A DNA stretch of 35,553 nt from Candidatus Thorarchaeota archaeon (GTDB taxonomy: Archaea > Asgardarchaeota > Thorarchaeia > Thorarchaeales > Thorarchaeaceae), in assembly GCA_016839345.1 (NCBI GenBank), contig JAEOUL010000213.1:1-35553 (forward strand), in the 5' to 3' direction. The notes below the pieces were generated by a model. That model ran no database searches. It was not told where the DNA came from and saw only the letters and a program-made list of their open reading frames with translations. Made by a program: the position numbers and the translations under genes. Each line of letters starts with the position of its first letter. Positions within the stretch are counted from its first letter, which is position 1. Of this stretch, positions 31,526-35,553 are shown in pieces.

Positions 31526-32530
31526 ATGGTTAAGATTTATGATGCTATCATTATTGGCGGGGGACCAGCTGGTTCTTCCGCGGCATTACACCTAGCCTAT
31601 CATGAGAGGACTGTACTTGTGTTAGACAGAGGAACCAGTCCAATGCATTTCCACACAAATTCAATCCTCAACTTTTCAGGTTCAGTCTATCACGAGGGAA
31701 GAAGCTTATTGAGAAATATGCAAGGAGAAGCCCGTGCTGCTGGAGCTGAGTTCAAAGAAGCTGATGTTGTAGAGATATCTGGAAGATTCCCTAAGTTTAC
31801 TATACGAACCGCCCCAAGCTATCGTACCGAAGACAAGAATGAATACCATGCAAGGATTCTCCTCTTAGCTACAGGAACCTCACGAAAACACCCGAAGGTG
31901 AATGGTCAATGGAGAGGATGGCTCCCAGTTGCGAATGTTGGCAATGGTGCGTTCTATTGCCCAGATTGTGAGGCACCTCTGTGCAAAGACAAAGATGTTC
32001 TCATTGTCAATGCAGGGACTGCTGGTAGCGCAATTCATGTCGCGAACTCACTGACTCGCTTTACAAAAAAGATCAGGATTCTCATGACTGAAGATGCCTA
32101 CATGCCCTATGAGAATAATGATTTCTCAAAATTAGATGACTCTCCATTCGAATGGACCTCAGGGAAAATCAAATCGATTGATTTTCCACGACCTGGTTTA
32201 GTCCAATCTGTCACACTTGAAGATGGTCGAAAATTGAAGGCAAATGTGTTCTTTGTATCTTTTGTTGATGTAGCAAGATCTGAGCTTGCTCAACAGATTG
32301 GAGTTGAAGTTGATCAAAAAGGGAATATCATCACAGACCACCGTGGTAAAACAAACATCGAAGGAGTTTGGGCCGCAGGAGATGTCAGACCTATAACTCA
32401 GCAAGTAGCTATGGCCGTGGGAACTGGAAACTATGCCGCCTTGATGATGAATCAGTTCTTAGGAAATGAGTATGAGCGAGGTGAAGAGTTCGACCACCCG
32501 GATCATAGAAGAGCCTTGCATATTGAATGA
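31526..32530 (+). CDS. Thioredoxin-reductase-like flavoprotein, degenerate NAD(P)H site
   Basis: A 334-residue flavoprotein. The FAD site IIIGGGPAGSSAALHLA (residues 8-24), the dithiol CPDC (Cys145/Cys148) in GAFYCPDCEAPL, and the IEGVWAAGDVRP motif near the end define the low-molecular-weight thioredoxin reductase fold. The second dinucleotide site reads VNAGTAGSAIHVANSL instead of GGGDSAxEEA, and there is no HRRxxxR; instead RILMTEDAYMPYE. This predicts that it does not use NADPH in the standard way; ferredoxin- or F420-linked relatives are possible acceptor or donor types. It heads a group with a ferritin-like protein and a one-cysteine thioredoxin. The start is ATG 31526. Confidence 0.87.
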   Translation: MVKIYDAIIIGGGPAGSSAALHLAYHERTVLVLDRGTSPMHFHTNSILNFSGSVYHEGRSLLRNMQGEARAAGAEFKEADVVEISGRFPKFTIRTAPSYRTEDKNEYHARILLLATGTSRKHPKVNGQWRGWLPVANVGNGAFYCPDCEAPLCKDKDVLIVNAGTAGSAIHVANSLTRFTKKIRILMTEDAYMPYENNDFSKLDDSPFEWTSGKIKSIDFPRPGLVQSVTLEDGRKLKANVFFVSFVDVARSELAQQIGVEVDQKGNIITDHRGKTNIEGVWAAGDVRPITQQVAMAVGTGNYAALMMNQFLGNEYERGEEFDHPDHRRALHIE

Positions 32531-32572
32531 TTTTCCCTACTGTTCGCTCTAGTAATTGTCACCACAGAGATA

Positions 32573-32583
32573 TGCTTATATAC
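32573..32583 (+). promoter_or_regulatory. TATA box of the second ferritin-like gene
   Basis: GCTTATATAC at 32574-32583 is a good archaeal TATA element, about 49 bases before ATG 32632, with AAAGGAGA as the ribosome site between. Confidence 0.55.
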
Positions 32584-32631
32584 AGAAAAATAACTATTGT
32601 TAACTATCTCGCGTAAAGGAGAACCTTGGAA

Positions 32632-33114
32632 ATGAGCGAAATAGATGCTGAGATAATTACAATACTTGAAGAACAGATCAAAGTTGAAGAAGATACTTTA
32701 GAAAAGCTCGTCAAGCTAGAAGAGGACTCAGAAGAAACTGTAGTACGACTGGCCTTCCTAGATCTAAGACTCGACACTTGGAAACATATCAAGTTCCTTC
32801 AGGGTATGAAAGAACTTCTTACTACAACTCCTTGTGACGAATGGTCAGCCAAAGTGGGACGCTACACTGGTCGAGTCAAGCTCGAGAGGGAATTGAACTC
32901 TCTAATTAATGATGAAGACCAAATGATAGATCTTCTTGAGAAAGCATTAAACAAAGTTTCAGACCCAATCGCACGAGTACTTCTAGAACATATTAAGGAT
33001 GAAGAATCGAAACACAGCAAAGATTTGAAGCAGTTAGTTAGATTGATTCAGATATCTCCTCTTCAGACCAAAAAAGGACAGAAGGGAACAGATATAGTCT
33101 GTAGTACAGATTAG
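32632..33114 (+). CDS. Ferritin-like four-helix protein
   Basis: A 160-residue helical protein, start ATG 32632 (TTG 32626 is two codons upstream). Ferritin-like ligands are in EEQIKVEEDTL (Glu19/Glu20), D-T-W-K-H (48-52), LINDEDQMIDLLE and IKDEESKHSKDL (Glu-x-x-His). As in the protein at 24630, helix 2 keeps the His but not the usual Glu of ExxH. The two are paralogues of different length with low identity. It lacks a rubredoxin domain. The ending LQTKKGQKGTDIVCSTD is unstructured. Iron or oxygen chemistry is inferred from the fold only. Confidence 0.68.
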   Translation: MSEIDAEIITILEEQIKVEEDTLEKLVKLEEDSEETVVRLAFLDLRLDTWKHIKFLQGMKELLTTTPCDEWSAKVGRYTGRVKLERELNSLINDEDQMIDLLEKALNKVSDPIARVLLEHIKDEESKHSKDLKQLVRLIQISPLQTKKGQKGTDIVCSTD

Positions 33115-33154
33115 TTCCTAAAAATCACTACCCTATCAAGGAGATTTCTACTTA

Positions 33155-33631
33155 ATGCCATCATTAGAAGATTTTCAAAAAGATGCCCCCTCTGCAAAAG
33201 ATGCAATCGATAATCTATCTCCTATATACAAGGGAGGCTTCATTCGACAGAAAAACGAATACAAGCTTAATCAGAATGCTATAGAAAAAATCAAGGCGTT
33301 TATTGAAGAAGGTTTTAAGATCGTTACTCTTTTCGCTGATTGGTGCGGTGATGCTCGAAGAGTAGTTCCAGTTCTTGCTTTGATTGAGGAAGAGATTGGA
33401 AAAGAGATTCCTTGTCTAGGGGGTATGACAAAACCACCGTATGGCTCTGGAAAGTTCTGGGCTGTACCCCCTTCTCCTGTTGAAGTAGATATCTTTGATG
33501 TTAGAAGTAGTCCTACTATCTTGATATTCGATAAAGAAGGCGAGGAGATTGGGCGGATACAGACTCGTGCAAAGAAGACTCCCTCTATTGAAGAAGAGAT
33601 TGTCAAAATCATTGAGGACTCTCGAAACTGA
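33155..33631 (+). CDS. Thioredoxin-family protein with WCGDA active site
   Basis: A 158-residue thioredoxin-fold protein. IVTLFADWCGDARRVVPVLAL holds Cys64; the second active-site cysteine is Ala67, so it is a one-cysteine thioredoxin. The WCGDC group is otherwise known from thioredoxin-like proteins with C-x-x-C. The cis-proline is in SSPTILIFDKEG and a long N-terminal part (about 55 residues) precedes the domain. AAGGAG at 33139-33144 fixes ATG 33155. It may form mixed disulfides or persulfides, or act as a binder. It follows the ferritin-like gene by 40 bases and converges with the HxlR gene. Confidence 0.82.
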   Translation: MPSLEDFQKDAPSAKDAIDNLSPIYKGGFIRQKNEYKLNQNAIEKIKAFIEEGFKIVTLFADWCGDARRVVPVLALIEEEIGKEIPCLGGMTKPPYGSGKFWAVPPSPVEVDIFDVRSSPTILIFDKEGEEIGRIQTRAKKTPSIEEEIVKIIEDSRN

Positions 33632-33654
33632 TTACAATCTAGAATCTATTTTCG

Positions 33655-34050
33655 TCAATGTTGGCATTCGTGACAGTTCGCAAATCCTTTTCTGTCACAT
33701 ATTGCCGCAACATGCCCACCATGCTTTTGACCCCATTTCTGCATCGCTTTCAAAATAGGTTCTAGATCTCTCCCCTTTTCTGTCAAAGTATACCAAACAG
33801 CTGGAGGAATGTTGCTTGCGTCGACGGTTCGAGTTAGAATCTCGCTCTCCTGAAGTTCACGAAGCCTCTGAGTCAGTATTTTTGGACTGACCCAACTCAG
33901 TTCTTTCTGAAGCTCATGAAATCTGAGTCCGATTGAAGATTCGGGACGTAGCAAAACTTGAATGAGGAGAATGGACCAACGCTTTCCGAGAACTCTAGAT
34001 GCAGCAAATACAGGACATATCTCAACAGCTTCTTTTGACCGAACCGTCAT
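33655..34050 (-). CDS. HxlR-family transcriptional regulator
   Basis: A 131-residue winged-helix protein, ATG 34048-34050; the TTG at 34065 lies in the operator-like palindrome and is less likely. It shows the family pattern: ICPVFAASRVLGKRWSILLI, RFHELQKELSWVSPKILTQRLRELQ as the recognition region, AVWYTLTEKGRDLEP and a final helix. Cys12 is at the position of the redox-sensing N-terminal cysteine of HypR/YodB-type HxlR regulators, and the C-terminal tail carries three more cysteines (CDRKGFANCHEC) with the look of a metal or redox site. It is divergent from the ferredoxin gene and probably regulates that gene or itself. Confidence 0.9.
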   Translation of the reverse strand: MTVRSKEAVEICPVFAASRVLGKRWSILLIQVLLRPESSIGLRFHELQKELSWVSPKILTQRLRELQESEILTRTVDASNIPPAVWYTLTEKGRDLEPILKAMQKWGQKHGGHVAAICDRKGFANCHECQH

Positions 34051-34058
34051 AAAACCAC

Positions 34059-34072
34059 TTACCAAATGGTAA
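34059..34072. promoter_or_regulatory. Operator-like palindrome TTACC-N4-GGTAA
   Basis: TTACCAAATGGTAA is a perfect inverted repeat of five bases around four. It lies 9 bases upstream of the HxlR start, where the regulator's own transcript should begin, and about 67 bases before the divergent ferredoxin gene. A palindromic TATA-like CTTTTAAAAG sits at 34081-34090. A dimeric HxlR protein could bind here (inference). Confidence 0.5.
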
Positions 34073-34080
34073 CTACTACA

Positions 34081-34090
34081 CTTTTAAAAG
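34081..34090. promoter_or_regulatory. Symmetric TATA box of the HxlR/ferredoxin pair
   Basis: CTTTTAAAAG reads the same on both strands and can serve HxlR (start expected near 34058) and, with the AT-rich TAAAATATTA at 34101-34110, the ferredoxin gene at 34139. Confidence 0.4.
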
Positions 34091-34138
34091 CAACTACTGA
34101 TAAAATATTAACTATCATTAAGACGAAGGCTTGGTAGA

Positions 34139-34873
34139 ATGAGTACAGTCAAGAGATTGATGATACATATCGACGAATATCTATGCACAGGATGTGGAAA
34201 TTGTGTTCCAGGTTGCGCTGAAGGAGCGCTTCAGATTGTTGATGGGAAAGCACGTCTTGTATCTGAAACATTCTGTGATGGGCTCGGAGCTTGTCTAGGT
34301 GAATGTCCAGAAGGAGCGTTGACACTAAGAGAAATCGAAAGCTTGCCATTTGATGAAGAAGCTGCTAAAGAGAATATACGAAAAGCCGAGCTGGCTCGTC
34401 AGGATGTCAGTTGTGCAGGGAGCGAGAAGTTCACTTACTCTGAAGAGGATCATGTAGGTCCAGATCATCTTCTACCAGAATCAGTATTAGCTCCCAAAGA
34501 GTCTGCCTTGACTCATTGGCCAGTGAAACTCAAGCTCTTGAGCATACAACATCCAGCACTTAAAGATGCAAGTCTTCTAATTCTTGCCGACTGTGCAACC
34601 TTAGCGTATACAGCAGTTCATGAGGACTTTCTTAAAAATAAGACAGCGATTCTTGTATGTCCTAAGTTTGAAGATGTTCAACAAAACTTACAGAAATTAA
34701 CTGAGATATCTAGAATCAACAACATTAAGGATGTATCAGTTGTCCATATGGAAGTTCCCTGTTGTCATGGATTAAACAGATTAGTTGCACAAGCCATTCT
34801 CAACACTGGATTGAACATCCCTATGAGAACTTTCGAGATTGGAGTAAAAGGAAATATCAAGACAGTTACCTAG
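34139..34873 (+). CDS. Ferredoxin-type protein, two 4Fe-4S sites
   Basis: A 244-residue protein. The first cluster motif CTGCGNCVPGCAEGAL is complete; the second, CDGLGACLGECPEGAL, has Leu for the second cysteine, which is the normal form in this family as far as I recall. A long C-terminal region contains CPKFED and a cysteine pair in MEVPCCHGLNRL, plus a hydrophobic LLILADCATLAYTAV segment typical of the family. It probably carries electrons for an oxidative or nitrosative-stress system, as relatives are found beside hemerythrin/DUF438 and hybrid-cluster genes. ATG 34139 starts the gene, 88 bases from the divergent HxlR. The hemerythrin gene follows by 21 bases. Confidence 0.82.
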   Translation: MSTVKRLMIHIDEYLCTGCGNCVPGCAEGALQIVDGKARLVSETFCDGLGACLGECPEGALTLREIESLPFDEEAAKENIRKAELARQDVSCAGSEKFTYSEEDHVGPDHLLPESVLAPKESALTHWPVKLKLLSIQHPALKDASLLILADCATLAYTAVHEDFLKNKTAILVCPKFEDVQQNLQKLTEISRINNIKDVSVVHMEVPCCHGLNRLVAQAILNTGLNIPMRTFEIGVKGNIKTVT

Positions 34874-34894
34874 AGAATCTCTGAGAGGAATTCG

Positions 34895-35553
34895 ATGATT
34901 AATAAGAGAAAGGATGATTTCAGGAAAATAATCGAGAAAATTCAAGCTGGCGATGATTTAGAGAACATCGAGAAACATTTCTCAGAAGAGCTAGGAGTTG
35001 TCACACCTGCTGAGTTTTCATATTTCGAAAATGAATTAGTCCAAGAAGGAGTGCCAAAAGAGGACATTCAACAAATGCAGATGATTCAACTTGCATTGTT
35101 TAGGAGAGCTGTAGAGAATCAAAAACCAACCAGTCCATTAGGACATCCTGTTCACACTCTGATGTCCGAACATGTTTTGCTCATGGAGTATGCTAACGAA
35201 CTTGATCTCCTCGTGAGTTCGATATCAAAAGGCATGAGAGAAGGAAAACCTGAATTCCTCCATAGAATTCGAGAACTTATTGAATTTTTCATTGATTCTG
35301 AATCACACTACCAGCGAGAAGAGAATGCATTGTTTCCAGTTTTAGAAAAGCATGGTCTCACAGGACCTCCATCAGCAATGTGGTCTGAGCATCAAGAGAT
35401 ACATGTGATGGAAAAAGAGGTCTTTGGTTTGAACTCGGAGAATGATGCTAGTCTTTCGAAAAATCTCAGAAAAATGAGCCCAATTGTTATATCATTGGCA
35501 GTGAAGCTTGCAGATCATTTCTATAAGGAAAACAATATTCTCTTCCCTGCATG
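34895..35553 (+). CDS. DUF438-hemerythrin protein, 3' end outside window
   Basis: The frame runs from ATG 34895, with GAGAGGA upstream, through base 35553 without stop, 219 codons so far. Residues about 1-70 are DUF438 (DFRKIIEKIQAGDDLENIEKHF, then VTPAEFSYFENELVQEGV), and from about 80 a hemerythrin-like domain: HTLMSEHVLLMEY, SHYQREENALFPVLEKHG, GPPSAMWSEHQEIH and ADHFYKENNILFP. The His and Glu ligands of a diiron site are all present. Where DUF438 usually has a conserved His in 'CDVHAxLF', this has MIQLALF. Such proteins bind oxygen or nitric oxide; a PAS domain often follows and may lie beyond the window. Confidence 0.9.
   Translation, partial: MINKRKDDFRKIIEKIQAGDDLENIEKHFSEELGVVTPAEFSYFENELVQEGVPKEDIQQMQMIQLALFRRAVENQKPTSPLGHPVHTLMSEHVLLMEYANELDLLVSSISKGMREGKPEFLHRIRELIEFFIDSESHYQREENALFPVLEKHGLTGPPSAMWSEHQEIHVMEKEVFGLNSENDASLSKNLRKMSPIVISLAVKLADHFYKENNILFPA

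Noticed and set aside
34265..34310. Loss of a cluster cysteine in the second motif of the ferredoxin protein (CDGLGAC).
   Set aside because: The CDGLGAC form with Leu is, as I recall, usual for this family, so I do not treat it as a defect.
1..35553. A defence island, prophage or integrated mobile element.
   Set aside because: No integrase, transposase, toxin-antitoxin, restriction or CRISPR-associated gene is present, and gene content looks housekeeping-like throughout.

Overview
The window looks like a piece of an archaeal chromosome, probably from the Asgard group (a Thorarchaeota-like lineage is my guess, not shown). The archaeal signs are TATA-like boxes about 45-95 bases upstream of several starts, an indolepyruvate:ferredoxin oxidoreductase pair, a tandem-thioredoxin-fold protein disulfide oxidoreductase, a DUF438-hemerythrin protein and many TTG/GTG starts with Shine-Dalgarno sequences. 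An arrestin-fold protein and a cytosolic 24-residue leucine-rich-repeat protein have a eukaryote-like flavour that fits Asgard archaea. There is no rRNA, complete tRNA, CRISPR array, transposase or phage gene; the region reads as ordinary chromosome with short operons.

Layout. 1-5.8 kb: the end of a DinB-like gene, then a minus-strand run of an Eis-type acetyltransferase, an arrestin-like protein, an oligoendopeptidase F and a surface beta-propeller (FG-GAP) protein. 6-12.6 kb: a seven-helix membrane protein, a 35-residue membrane peptide, an anchored beta-rich surface protein, a metallo-beta-lactamase/FdhD-like pair, a thioredoxin-like protein, a non-pyrrolysine MttB-family methyltransferase and two small membrane proteins. 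12.7-18.6 kb: an isoaspartyl peptidase/asparaginase, an intergenic region with strong long-range base pairing, a thioredoxin, an EamA transporter, and tandem M32 carboxypeptidases of which the first carries one in-frame TAA. 18.6-22.3 kb: a radical SAM protein, a DsrEFH (TusDCB) sulfur-relay operon, the LRR protein and a small unknown. 22.3-25.1 kb: a thiol-redox cluster (PDO, YciI-like, thioredoxin reductase, glutaredoxin-like, ferritin-like). 25.1-31.5 kb: a double GNAT protein, IorAB, a 59-residue membrane protein, an MFS transporter with an extra cytosolic helical domain, and a four-helix membrane protein. 31.5-35.5 kb: a thioredoxin-reductase-like flavoprotein with a degenerate NAD(P)H site, a second ferritin-like protein, a one-cysteine thioredoxin, an HxlR regulator with a palindrome at its promoter, a two-cluster ferredoxin protein and a truncated DUF438-hemerythrin gene.

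Together the genes point to an anaerobic, peptide- and amino-acid-using archaeon: peptidases (M3, M32 x2, Ntn hydrolase) feed amino acids to IorAB, which makes reduced ferredoxin. Around this sits an unusually dense set of thiol, sulfur-transfer and oxygen/NO-defence proteins, several with altered active-site cysteines. The features most worth following up are the arrestin-like protein, the structured intergenic element at about 13.73-13.91 kb, the in-frame TAA in the M32 gene, the Cys-less FdhD, and the altered reductase and thioredoxin near 32-33 kb.
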